Of a DNA stretch of 64,000 nucleotides, positions 25,311 to 33,899 are shown in pieces. A program made the position numbers and the translations under genes. Within the stretch, counting starts at the first letter, position 1. Every line of letters begins with the position of its first letter. Below the pieces are notes generated by a model. It ran no database searches. It was not told the origin of the DNA and saw only the letters and a program-made list of their open reading frames with translations. Location of the stretch: assembly GCA_016719615.1 (NCBI GenBank), contig JADJYQ010000005.1:124001-188000 (forward strand). Reading direction: 5' to 3'. Source of the DNA: Saprospiraceae bacterium (GTDB taxonomy: Bacteria; Bacteroidota; Bacteroidia; Chitinophagales; Saprospiraceae).

Positions 25311-27533
25311 ATGGCACAGCCCATGTTAAGATTTATCAGGTACAGTAAACTATTGGTTTTGATTCTGCTTGTAAGTGGGATCAGGCTCACCGTCTCCGGT
25401 CAGACTTCGGATGATGTGTCGCTCTATCTGGTCGACAAGGGGTGGGCGGGTGATACCAACCTGATTGAACTCAGGGTTACAGGTTTCAAAAATATATCTG
25501 CGTTTCAGTTTAGCTTTAGAGATGAGAACAGGTTGGGGCAGTTGGTTGGGGTTGATCAAATCAGATTGCCAAATTTAGGTCCATCCAATTTCAATTTTCA
25601 ATCGGGATTTAATGCGCTAACCGTTTCTTGGGATTTTGCAGTTCTGGGTGCCACATTGCCCGATGGAGAAGTATTGTTTCGCATCAAGTGGCTTTCCGAT
25701 TCCACCAAACTGCATTGTTATGAAATTTCCAATGCGCCCATCCTGATTGAGTTTCTGGATGAAAATGCACAAAGTTTGAATGTGACCACATTCAAGAGTT
25801 GTCAGATCGTTCAATTTATACCTACTTACCTGAATGTCTTCCGCGATCAAAATTTGAATTGCGTTTATGATAATCAGGAATTTATTATTTCTGATTATAC
25901 GATAGTAGATAGTTTTAATGGTAGAAGTCGAGTATTAAAGAATCCGCAATTGCTGGGATTCTCCAAAGCTGATTATGGATTTCATTATTTTAGCGTGACG
26001 CCTGCTTCTCCTTTATGGAACAGTTGCAACAGAACTCAGGTACTGTACATTGACAGCAGCACTCAAATTATCAGTATTCAGTTTGGCCTTCAGCCATTGG
26101 CAGATTGTCCTTTATTGAATGTAGATCTGAGTTCACCTGTTGTGAGAAGGTGCGTTGATTATCCATATCAAATCAATTATCAGAATACCGGAACATTACC
26201 GGAAAGTAACGCAGTGATCCGTATCACGCTGGATTCATTTATGATCTATAAAGGAGCAAACATACCGGCTTCCCTGGTACAATGGCCCTTTGTTGAATTT
26301 AATTTGGGTTTGCTTGATGTTTTTCAGTCAGGCTCATTTCAGATAATGGTTGAATTGGATTGTAACCGAACCATAGTAGGTCAAACGCATTGCATTAAAG
26401 CAGAAATATTACCAAAAATAGATTGCATTCAATCACAAAATTGGTCTAAAGCAAATCTCGAAGTAGCTGCGGCCTGTGCTGATGGAAAAGTCAAATTCAG
26501 AATTCTGAATTCAGGCGAGCAGAATATGTCAGAGCCTTCTCAGTACTGGATCGTAGAAGACGATATTATGCCGGGACTCAAGAAAAATGTCCTGCTCAAC
26601 AAAGATGCTTTTTTGGATTTGGAATATCCGGCCAATGGGAAAACCTATCGCCTGATCGTTGACCAGGTAGCTTTTCATCCGCGTCAATCCAAACCCAGTG
26701 TAGTTATTGAAGGATGTGGAAGAAATCAGCAGGGAGATTTCAGCAGAGGGTATGTATTGCAATTTCCCGAGGATGAAGAGGATCTGCATATCGCCATTGA
26801 CTGCCAGGAATCCAGAGGATCTTTTGACCCCAACGATAAAATGGCCTGGCCACGTGGATATGGACTTGAACAATTTGTTGAACCCAATCGCCAAATTGAA
26901 TACAGAATTCGTTTTCAAAATACGGGAAATGACACTGCTTTTCAAGTGACCCTGTTAGACAGTCTGGATGAATGGCTTGATCTGACAAGTTTTACCCCTA
27001 CAGGCTCATCACATCCTTACAAATACAGTTTGATTGGTCAGCAATTAAAAGTAGTTTTTGATAAAATATCATTGCCTTATAAAGCAGTTGACGAAAATGG
27101 CTCGCAAGGATATTTCAGTTATTCTTTAAAGCCTCTTGCCGCGGTTCCTTTAAAAACAAAAGTATTTAATACTGCAGCAATAATATTCGATATAAATGCA
27201 GCCGTAATCACAAACACCACCCTACATACGATATCCAAAGATTTTATTGTGGTTGATACTAAATCACCTGCCGGTCCTGAAAAACACTTGATGAACATCT
27301 TTCCTAATCCCAACACTGGTTTTTTCCAGATAACGACTGAGGGCCTGAAACAAAATGGAGTATTAAGCATCGTGAATGCTTATGGGAAAACCTGTTTCAG
27401 GCAAACATGGCAAGGGCCATCTTTCCAGTTTAACTTGAACCAAAAATTGGCTCCCGGATTGTATTTCAGAAAACTTGAAAATCAAAAAGGAGTCATCGAA
27501 CAAGATAAATTGTTGGTCATACCAGCTGAATAA
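25311..27533 (+). CDS. cohesin-like/DUF7619 surface protein with type IX type A sorting domain
   Basis: 740 residues. Signal peptide about residues 12-31 (YSKLLVLILLVSGIRLTVSG). The first domain (about 35-155) has the cohesin-like pattern VSLYLVDKGWAGDTNLIELRV, GFKNISAFQFSF. A DUF11/DUF7619-type domain spans about 505-650 (SFDPNDKMAWPRGYG ... YRIRFQNTGNDTAFQVTLLDSLDEWLDL ... NTAAIIFDINAAVITNTTLHTI). The C-terminal 75 residues (IFPNPNTGFFQITTEG ... LAPGLYFRKLE ... DKLLVI) are a type A sorting domain. Expected on the cell surface, role unknown. Followed by an intrinsic terminator at 27622-27658. Confidence 0.85.
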   Translation: MAQPMLRFIRYSKLLVLILLVSGIRLTVSGQTSDDVSLYLVDKGWAGDTNLIELRVTGFKNISAFQFSFRDENRLGQLVGVDQIRLPNLGPSNFNFQSGFNALTVSWDFAVLGATLPDGEVLFRIKWLSDSTKLHCYEISNAPILIEFLDENAQSLNVTTFKSCQIVQFIPTYLNVFRDQNLNCVYDNQEFIISDYTIVDSFNGRSRVLKNPQLLGFSKADYGFHYFSVTPASPLWNSCNRTQVLYIDSSTQIISIQFGLQPLADCPLLNVDLSSPVVRRCVDYPYQINYQNTGTLPESNAVIRITLDSFMIYKGANIPASLVQWPFVEFNLGLLDVFQSGSFQIMVELDCNRTIVGQTHCIKAEILPKIDCIQSQNWSKANLEVAAACADGKVKFRILNSGEQNMSEPSQYWIVEDDIMPGLKKNVLLNKDAFLDLEYPANGKTYRLIVDQVAFHPRQSKPSVVIEGCGRNQQGDFSRGYVLQFPEDEEDLHIAIDCQESRGSFDPNDKMAWPRGYGLEQFVEPNRQIEYRIRFQNTGNDTAFQVTLLDSLDEWLDLTSFTPTGSSHPYKYSLIGQQLKVVFDKISLPYKAVDENGSQGYFSYSLKPLAAVPLKTKVFNTAAIIFDINAAVITNTTLHTISKDFIVVDTKSPAGPEKHLMNIFPNPNTGFFQITTEGLKQNGVLSIVNAYGKTCFRQTWQGPSFQFNLNQKLAPGLYFRKLENQKGVIEQDKLLVIPAE

Positions 27534-27621
27534 GTATTCAAACAAGATATTATTTACGAAAACCAAATAAGATTTTCAACCGGGAACGCCTGAGTTGATG
27601 TTGAAAATTGTGACGAGGTAG

Positions 27622-27658
27622 TCCCGGTATGATGTTTGCATGCCGGGATATCTTTTTT
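27622..27658 (+). terminator. intrinsic terminator after the cohesin-like gene
   Basis: Stem TCCCGGTATG / CATGCCGGGA (one G-T pair) with 7-base loop, followed 4 bases later by six T. Confidence 0.75.
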
Positions 27659-27711
27659 GGATGATGGATTATAGATGATAGATTATGGGTGATAGATGAT
27701 GGATGATAGAT

Positions 27712-27764
27712 GTTCCGTCATGAAGAAGCTTCTAGTTTGCAATGATCATAATTTTGGCGGGAGC
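27712..27764. repeat. CCCGACAT-type hairpin element, divergent copy
   Basis: Shares GTnCCG, ATGAAnnA, GTTTGnnATGATCA and the GGGAGC end with the copy at 35144-35196. The inner GAAGCTTC is palindromic. One of five related intergenic elements in this window. Confidence 0.55.
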
Positions 27765-27817
27765 AGTTGGTCGTTGATGAAACTAACAATCGTTTGTTAG
27801 TACTTACAATCTAAAAT

Positions 27818-27869
27818 CTTCCCGACATAATCATCAAATTTTTAATGAACATTTTCTTCATTTCGGGAA
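27818..27869. repeat. CCCGACAT-type hairpin element, inverted copy
   Basis: Its reverse complement reads CCCGAAATGAAGAAAA ... TTGATGATTATGTCGGGAAG, clearly related to the copy at 27979-28030, so it lies in opposite orientation. Confidence 0.6.
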
Positions 27870-27978
27870 TCCATTTTACCTACCTACAGCACGCGGTGAT
27901 TCCTTATACATTTCAGCTACCGATATTTTGTCCCTAAGGGACAGAGAACCAAGAGTCAAGAGTAAATGGCCAAGAGTC

Positions 27979-28030
27979 ATCCCGACATGAAGAAACCTTC
28001 TATTGACGATAACTTAATGATGTCGGGAGC
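27979..28030. repeat. CCCGACAT-type hairpin element
   Basis: CCCGACAT ... ATGTCGGG, 8-bp complementary ends about 30 bases apart, with a smaller inner stem GAAG-AAAC-CTTC. Best formed copy of the family. Confidence 0.65.
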
Positions 28031-28124
28031 TAAAAGCTATATTATATAACAAGTAAAAATTGAAATAATAATTTGAAAATAGTTAAAATTTATGGAACTA
28101 ACACACGTTAGTTCGTGTTGTTTT

Positions 28125-28244
28125 CTAACAGACTAACAGACTAACAGACTAACAGACTAACAGACTAACAGACTAACAGACTAACAGACTAACAGACTAA
28201 CAGACTAACAGACTAACAGACTATCAGACTATCAGACTATCAGA
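28125..28244. repeat. 8-bp tandem repeat, 15 copies
   Basis: CTAACAGA is repeated 12 times exactly (28125-28220) and followed by three copies of CTATCAGA (28221-28244). It ends 20 bases past the lysA stop, between convergent genes. Typical of a variable-number tandem repeat. Not a CRISPR: there are no spacers. Confidence 0.95.
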
Positions 28245-28264
28245 CTTCTTCCTACAAGCCATTC

Positions 28265-29491
28265 TCAAATTACCAACACCTGATGTCTTAATAAATCCTC
28301 CAACACCTCCCGCTCCCGTATGAGATAATCATTGCCTTCATGGATCATGACTTCTGCCGGTCTGAATCTCGAATTATAATTGGAAGCCATAGTGAAGCAG
28401 TAGGCACCTGCATTTTTAAAACATAGAATATCACCGGGATGAATTTCGGACACGACGCGGTTGTTGGCGAAAGTATCTGTTTCGCAGATGTAACCCACAA
28501 TATTATAGACTCTTGGTTTGCCATTTGGATTGCTTACATTGAAAATGTAGTGATAAGAATCATAAAACATTGGACGGATCAAATGATTTAAACCTGAATC
28601 GACGCCTGCAAAAACAGTAGAGGGTGTTTGTTTGATGACATTTGTTTTTACAAAAAAGTAACCACATTCTGATACGAGGTATTTTCCGGGTTCGAAATAC
28701 AGTTTCAATTGTCTGCCATACTCTTTACAGAATGCATTAAAAGATTTTGATAAGACTTGTCCAAGCTCTTCAATATCGGTACAAACATCATCCGGTTTAT
28801 ATGGAACTTTTATCCCACTTCCAAAATCAATAAATTCCAGGTCTTTAAATTTTCTTGCTGCATCGTACAAAATTTCAGAAGCCAGGCTAAAGACTCCTGC
28901 ATCAAGAATGTCAGAGCCTGTATGCATATGCAAACCGTTGATCTTGAGTTTTAGTGCATCAACCAGACGAAGCACTAAAGGCATTTGATAAATGGATATG
29001 CCAAACTTGCTATCGATATGACCTACTGATATTTTTTCATTTCCTCCGGCCATATCATGCGGATTTAAGCGGATCCCAACTTTGGTTCCCGGATAGTGAT
29101 GACCTATGTATTCTAATGTTTCAATATGATCAATGTTGATTTGAACCCCGAGTTTAATGGCCATTTCCACTTCATCAGGGCCAACGCAATTTGGAGTATA
29201 AATAATTTGCTCGGGTTTAAAACCGGCCTTCATTCCAGTCCATATCTCCTGAACAGAAACGCAATCCAAACCAACGCCCCATTGTTGCATCAGCTTTAAA
29301 ATATTGATATTGTTCAAAGCTTTGCAGGCAAAGTGAATACCCAGGTCTGGTACATCGAATGCATTTTTCAACCTGTCAATTTGTCTTTTGATGATGGAGG
29401 TATCGTAAACGTAAAATGGCGTGTGGTATTTCTCAACCAGGTCTAGCGCCTTTAAATTCTGGATCGTGTATTCGCCATTCTGAAGTTCCAT
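28265..29491 (-). CDS. lysA: diaminopimelate decarboxylase
   Basis: 408 residues, PLP-dependent, last step of lysine biosynthesis (meso-diaminopimelate to lysine). PLP Lys at residue 57 (HFACKALNN). Further marks: GIRLNPH, KFGIS, LHMHTGSDI, EFIDFGSGIKVPY, YFEPGKYLVSECGYF, VGYICETDTFANNRV (substrate-binding Cys/Glu) and AGAYCFTMASNYNSRFRPAEVM. This is the short Bacteroidota form. Minus-strand promoter-like TAGCTTTG at 29522-29529. Its stop abuts the tandem-repeat region. Confidence 0.96.
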   Translation of the reverse strand: MELQNGEYTIQNLKALDLVEKYHTPFYVYDTSIIKRQIDRLKNAFDVPDLGIHFACKALNNINILKLMQQWGVGLDCVSVQEIWTGMKAGFKPEQIIYTPNCVGPDEVEMAIKLGVQINIDHIETLEYIGHHYPGTKVGIRLNPHDMAGGNEKISVGHIDSKFGISIYQMPLVLRLVDALKLKINGLHMHTGSDILDAGVFSLASEILYDAARKFKDLEFIDFGSGIKVPYKPDDVCTDIEELGQVLSKSFNAFCKEYGRQLKLYFEPGKYLVSECGYFFVKTNVIKQTPSTVFAGVDSGLNHLIRPMFYDSYHYIFNVSNPNGKPRVYNIVGYICETDTFANNRVVSEIHPGDILCFKNAGAYCFTMASNYNSRFRPAEVMIHEGNDYLIREREVLEDLLRHQVLVI

Positions 29492-29521
29492 ATATTATTA
29501 ATTATGATCAAAAAATTTAAG

Positions 29522-29529
29522 CAAAGCTA
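29522..29529 (-). promoter_or_regulatory. -7 element TAGCTTTG upstream of lysA
   Basis: Perfect TAnnTTTG on the minus strand, 30 bases before the lysA start. No clear -33 box. Confidence 0.4.
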
Positions 29530-29584
29530 AATGCATTTTTTGCATTCAGCGAATGTATATAAGAGGAGTTTTAAAACTTACACA

Positions 29585-30892
29585 TCAATATGGCAAGGGC
29601 TCCGTGTTAGTTCGCATCCATTTTTTCAAAAGTTTATAGACCTGGTCCTTTTCTGATTTCGAAAAATCGCGTAATCGTGTCCGGTGGCCTCCATTATATT
29701 TGACTAATTTAAATGCATTTGTTGTCGGGGACGGATGCACTGCACAGGAGGTCCAGGTATCGAGCCCACCATAAATATAAATGATATTTTTACTTTGGTT
29801 GGTTGCTTTATCAAGCATTTCTTTCATATAACTGCCATTATAACCAAGATCTGCATCTTTTGGACAAAATTCGAGATTGCTGAAATATTGGTGCAACAAA
29901 AGATTACTTAGACCTGTAGTATCAAAGCCGTAATATCCATATTCGGTCATAAACTGAAAATAGGCAGGTAGAAATAAAGCGCAAGTCCTGTCATCATAAT
30001 AATTGAAATCGACTACTTCTTCAACATGATCAAAAACTTCTTCTACACTTGCTTTTTCGTCGGGTATTTCCTTACATCCAAAACCCCATTGCCAAAAGGA
30101 AAAGGGATATTCCAGCGCAGTATAATCGATGACTTTGTCGAGATCTAATTCAAATTTAACCTGGTCCCTTTTTCCTAATTCTGAAAGCATGGGTTTAAGT
30201 TGTACTCTATAATTTAAGAGGAGACGCTGAAATGATTTTACTTTTTGTCTGCATTCAGGACTACCTACCCATTTTGTATAATGATCAATCGTCCTTTTGT
30301 CTTCCTGTTCAGTCACAAATGGAGCCACATATGCAATAGTTGCATTGACGAGATCCGGGTAAGTCAAACTGTATAGTGCAGCAGTGGTGCCGCCTTTGGA
30401 AATGCCGGTAACCAACCAATTCTTCTTATAAATTAGCTGCAGACCTTTTTGTATCTTATAATAATCGTGAAGGGCTTGTTTGTGATTGAGTAATTTCCAT
30501 GGTATAGATAGAGGTTTGGATGCTCCATAAAATCTATATTCAACCGAAATTTGATTGCCGTCTAGTATCAAACTAGGTTCATAAATGCGGTCATTGATAT
30601 TATAACCTTCGGTGACCAACACATTTGGTTTTTTAAATCCTCGATGATATAATAATACCTGTTGACGGAAAAATCCTGCATCGGCATTCCAATGATCTTT
30701 AGCTTGTTGGATCCATAATTTCCAAACAAATTGAAATGGTTGCTGTTGAGGCATGCTTTCGATCTTTATATCCGGAAAAGCTTTTAGCAATTGTTTATGA
30801 AGTTTGATAGAATCTGAATTTTGATTTGCAAAAAGATCAAGAATATTCAAAATTAAATAAACGGGAACTAAAACTAATTTTAAGCAGCGCAT
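29585..30892 (-). CDS. secreted S37/S28-type serine peptidase (PS-10-like)
   Basis: 435 residues with a signal peptide (MRCLKLVLVPVYLILNILDL). Alpha/beta hydrolase fold: the nucleophile lies in GISKGGTTAALYS (Ser165), preceded by IWLVTG and followed by TYPDLVNATIAYVAPF. YGGLDTWTSCAV probably holds the acid, and NGGHRTRLRDF the catalytic His near the end. This order matches the PS-10/S37 tripeptidyl aminopeptidase family, related to S28 prolyl peptidases. Probably cleaves exogenous peptides outside the cytoplasm. Followed on the same strand by lysA, with galK upstream. Confidence 0.85.
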   Translation of the reverse strand: MRCLKLVLVPVYLILNILDLFANQNSDSIKLHKQLLKAFPDIKIESMPQQQPFQFVWKLWIQQAKDHWNADAGFFRQQVLLYHRGFKKPNVLVTEGYNINDRIYEPSLILDGNQISVEYRFYGASKPLSIPWKLLNHKQALHDYYKIQKGLQLIYKKNWLVTGISKGGTTAALYSLTYPDLVNATIAYVAPFVTEQEDKRTIDHYTKWVGSPECRQKVKSFQRLLLNYRVQLKPMLSELGKRDQVKFELDLDKVIDYTALEYPFSFWQWGFGCKEIPDEKASVEEVFDHVEEVVDFNYYDDRTCALFLPAYFQFMTEYGYYGFDTTGLSNLLLHQYFSNLEFCPKDADLGYNGSYMKEMLDKATNQSKNIIYIYGGLDTWTSCAVHPSPTTNAFKLVKYNGGHRTRLRDFSKSEKDQVYKLLKKWMRTNTEPLPY

Positions 30893-30916
30893 GTATAATA
30901 AGTGGTTTATAAATAA

Positions 30917-32050
30917 TCAATCAATTCTGCCTAGGCCATTACAGATGTTGGCTTCAAAGCAAAGTGGACGGAACCCAAATCTGTTTTTATAAGCATTTTG
31001 TATCCTTCTTTGATAATCGGAAACAAATGTTTCAGGCAATAAATGCAAAGTGCTGCCTCCAAATCCACCTCCCATCATACGGGCCCCGGCAGCGATTTCG
31101 CTATGTTTTGCATAATTTATAAGGAAATCAAGTTCTGTGCAACTCACTTTATATTTTTTTCGCAATCCCTCATGACCTTCAAAAAGCAACATTCCTGCTT
31201 GAAGAATGTTTTGGTCTTCAATAGCTTTCACCATTTTTAATACGCGGGCATTTTCATCGACAATATATTCTGCAAGTGATCTATCATTCGGTTGAAGTTT
31301 TGTCTTTAAATGTATGAATTGTTCACCATCCAATTGTGAAATACTCTTTTTATCTTTAAATAGAGACGCTATGTTTTGATTGATTCGTATGCAAGAAAAT
31401 GATCTGTTATTATATGCGGTCTCAACCAGGCGATGTTTTACGCGAGTGTCAACAACGAGCCATGAATAAGCCTTTAAATAGGCCGGAATGCAGGTAAAGT
31501 TCCAATTGGAGCAATCGATCAATAATGCATGGTCCTTTCGACCGTTGAAAATACAAATTTGGTCCATCATTCCACCATGAAGACCTGAGGCTTTTTCTCC
31601 TTCAACTGCAAATTTTGTTAATTCCCGAATATTTAAATTCCACGAGGAAAATTCATCCAACAAAGCAATGAATCCACAGGTGATTGCCGATGAGGAGGAC
31701 AATCCTGCACCACTTGGTAAATCTCCACCAAAGCCAAGTTTGAAATAGGGCCAGTTAAATCCTCTTTGTTTGAGTAAATCCAAAATCCCCTGAAAATAAA
31801 CAGCCCAGTTTGGCAAATTAGATGTTTGGCCGGGGTACCAGCTATTTTGTTGATCAAATGAATAAATCAGCGTTTCGTTGGAAGGAATCAAACCGAAATA
31901 AATAGATTTGTCTATTGCAGCAGGTAAACACAATCCCTCATTGTAATCTGTATGTTCACCTATGATATTGATTCTGCCGGGAGCCCTATACACCATGATG
32001 GGATCCTGATCAAAATGTTTTTTAAATTGAAGTTTGAATGTTGTATGCAC
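30917..32050 (-). CDS. galK: galactokinase
   Basis: 377 residues, normal size. GHMP kinase converting galactose to galactose-1-phosphate. N-terminal signature PGRINIIGEHTDYNEG (residues 25-40), ATP-binding DLPSGAGLSSSSAITC (about 110-124), and the third motif ARMMGGGFGGSTLHLL near the C-terminus. No galT, galE or mutarotase neighbours are present, so the Leloir genes are scattered. Confidence 0.95.
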   Translation of the reverse strand: MHTTFKLQFKKHFDQDPIMVYRAPGRINIIGEHTDYNEGLCLPAAIDKSIYFGLIPSNETLIYSFDQQNSWYPGQTSNLPNWAVYFQGILDLLKQRGFNWPYFKLGFGGDLPSGAGLSSSSAITCGFIALLDEFSSWNLNIRELTKFAVEGEKASGLHGGMMDQICIFNGRKDHALLIDCSNWNFTCIPAYLKAYSWLVVDTRVKHRLVETAYNNRSFSCIRINQNIASLFKDKKSISQLDGEQFIHLKTKLQPNDRSLAEYIVDENARVLKMVKAIEDQNILQAGMLLFEGHEGLRKKYKVSCTELDFLINYAKHSEIAAGARMMGGGFGGSTLHLLPETFVSDYQRRIQNAYKNRFGFRPLCFEANICNGLGRID

Positions 32051-32391
32051 GGAATTTTACCTGTAATGGTCTTTAAGAATGGAATCAATAAGTATTTATC
32101 GAGGCCGATGTTTATGCAAACATAAGAAGACTTCAAATAAAAGGAGGGCAAGATTGGGGAATATTTTGTTTAGCGAGTTCGGTTAAATATGAAAGAGGTT
32201 TGCGCGGAATATTACAAATTTAGAATCCATCAGAGGAACTCAATACATAAATTCAGATTTTATCTTTGAATTTTTTTTTGAAATCTATCCAAATTTTAAT
32301 GCCCTGTAAACATAGACTTCTTTGTGATGGCATTTATACCAGCTTTGAAATAAAGGATAATTTAAGGAAATGAATCTAAAGCAGGGCGCAT
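32051..32391. other. intergenic region with an orphan promoter-like element
   Basis: Between galK and the arsM-like gene stop. A perfect plus-strand TATCTTTG (32271-32278) is followed by an ATG at 32299 with only 24 codons (to 32373). No other features seen. Confidence 0.4.
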
Positions 32392-33363
32392 TTAACAACA
32401 ACCTCCGCCATCATAAAAGTAAGTGGATGGCGAAATAAAAATATCATTGCGGTTCAACTTGATCAATGCATCTGCCGTCTTATCGCAAACAGACAAAGGT
32501 TGATTTTGAAGTAATACATGACCTTTTTGATCGTCGAATAATTCATCTATTCCAAAGTAAATGGCTGTTTTTCCCGTAAACACGCATGCGCCATCTGGCG
32601 GCATTGGATCCTTGATAGCTGCAACTTCTACACTTTCAATATAAATGATTTCTGATGTGGCATAATGTTGCGGTGAAAGAATGCGGTAAGCTCTCTTGGC
32701 CCGGACTTCGATGGTACCGAAACCAACTGCGGTAATCATTTGAATGTACTCCTGGAGTGGTATAGCTCCGGTCAGGCATAAGGCTCTGAGTCGTGCATCA
32801 TTTTTCAATTCTTCAGACATGGCTTGTTCACAGATGGGATCACTCATGATAAGTTTTCCATTTGGTTTGAGAACCCTGTACATTTCCCTTAAAGCCTGTA
32901 ACAGTTCTTCAACTTTGAAAATATTAAACAGACAATTTTGGGCTGCGATATCAACCGAATGATTCTCTAAAGGTAATGCCAATGCATTCCCTTTTCGGAT
33001 ATCTACAAATTCTTTTTGAAACCAAGGATTTTGATGTTCTGCAAGCTCCAGATTTTCTTGACAAGCATTGATCATATCCTCGACGACATCCACTCCAATG
33101 ACAGCTGATTTTTTTCTGCTAAAATATGAAAACTGCAATAACTCCATACCGCCACCAATGCCTACATATAATACTGTTGGTTCGTTGGCCAGATCTCTGG
33201 GGTGCACAGTTGAACCACAGCCATAATTCATTTCCAACATTTTAGTTGGAATTTTGAGGCCGGGCAATTGCCAAACGGGTGTAGTGGTGCAACACAATCC
33301 TATTTGCGGATTGTTGGCTGCCTCAGCATAAACATCGTGGGCGGTTTCTAGATATGAATTCAT
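32392..33363 (-). CDS. arsM: arsenite methyltransferase, ArsM-like (arsenosugar type)
   Basis: 323 residues. SAM-dependent methyltransferase: motif I VLYVGIGGGMELLQF (about 64-78), GVDVVEDMI, KGNALALPLENHSVDIAAQNCLFNIF, LREMYRVLKPNGKLIMSDP. Arsenic-binding Cys candidates are C24-C25 (IGLCCTTT), the Cys in AAQNCLFNIF, LRALCLTGAI, and a C-terminal GGGCC. This arrangement fits the ArsM of arsenosugar/arsenolipid pathways rather than the classic short ArsM. No ArsS-type radical SAM protein or ArsR regulator is adjacent. It stands alone on the minus strand. Confidence 0.8.
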   Translation of the reverse strand: MNSYLETAHDVYAEAANNPQIGLCCTTTPVWQLPGLKIPTKMLEMNYGCGSTVHPRDLANEPTVLYVGIGGGMELLQFSYFSRKKSAVIGVDVVEDMINACQENLELAEHQNPWFQKEFVDIRKGNALALPLENHSVDIAAQNCLFNIFKVEELLQALREMYRVLKPNGKLIMSDPICEQAMSEELKNDARLRALCLTGAIPLQEYIQMITAVGFGTIEVRAKRAYRILSPQHYATSEIIYIESVEVAAIKDPMPPDGACVFTGKTAIYFGIDELFDDQKGHVLLQNQPLSVCDKTADALIKLNRNDIFISPSTYFYDGGGCC

Positions 33364-33899
33364 GTGTTTGGAATATATTCAGGAATTTAAAACAATCTTT
33401 TTTCAATCGGGTAGCAAGATAGAATGTTTCATTTCAAAACTTAGATTTGTATGGAACTGTTTCTTATGAATAGCTTATTTGAGGGATTCGGCTGAACGGT
33501 ACTTCTAACAAAATGCGGAATTTATGAATGAGATTTGTCAAATCATCACTTCTGTTTATTTCCCGCAGATTTTTGCGGAAAATGAATTCTGCGTATTTCT
33601 GCGCGATCTGAGGGAAACAAACGGATGCTGAGGTGGGATCAATGTACACTAAGAGTCCAGCCCCATTTCCATCCAATTTCTACTCATTTTGGAATTTATT
33701 CATGGTATGTATAAAAAATCAATTATCTTTGCATTTCAATCTGCGTAGTAGAATTTCCAATTGAGCGCATTCCAGAAGAGAATTCATCTTTTTTAAGTTC
33801 CACTAATTAAACTTTTATTCACATTCGACAAGCCTGTATTTGGCAATTCAGCAGATTAGTTGCAAATATCCAGGCTGTTATACATTTATATTCTAAAAT
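33364..33899. other. intergenic region with degenerate repeat and helicase leader
   Basis: 536 bases. A stretch around 33563-33601 (CCGCA-N6-TGCGG then two TTCTGCG units) resembles the degenerate TCTGCG-type repeats common in Bacteroidota intergenic DNA. A perfect TATCTTTG at 33723-33730 gives the helicase a leader of about 165 bases. Confidence 0.5.
33723..33730 (+). promoter_or_regulatory. -7 element TATCTTTG of the DEAD-box helicase gene
   Basis: Perfect TAnnTTTG, 170 bases before the start codon. No matching -33 box. Confidence 0.45.

Larger units (their letters stand above)
27534..28264. other. repeat-rich intergenic region
   Basis: 731 bases without a gene between a plus-strand gene and lysA (convergent). 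It carries a terminator, a GATAGAT-type low-complexity block (27670-27712), three copies of the CCCGACAT hairpin family (27712-27764, 27818-27869 inverted, 27979-28030), two CTAAC/GTTAG palindromes (27783-27800, 28098-28111) and the 8-bp tandem repeat array (28125-28244). Confidence 0.8.

Noticed and set aside
28125..28244. Possible CRISPR array
   Set aside because: Repeat unit is 8 bp with no spacers; it is a simple tandem repeat.
32299..32373. 24-codon frame behind a TATCTTTG box
   Set aside because: Too short and without any supporting similarity; could be chance.
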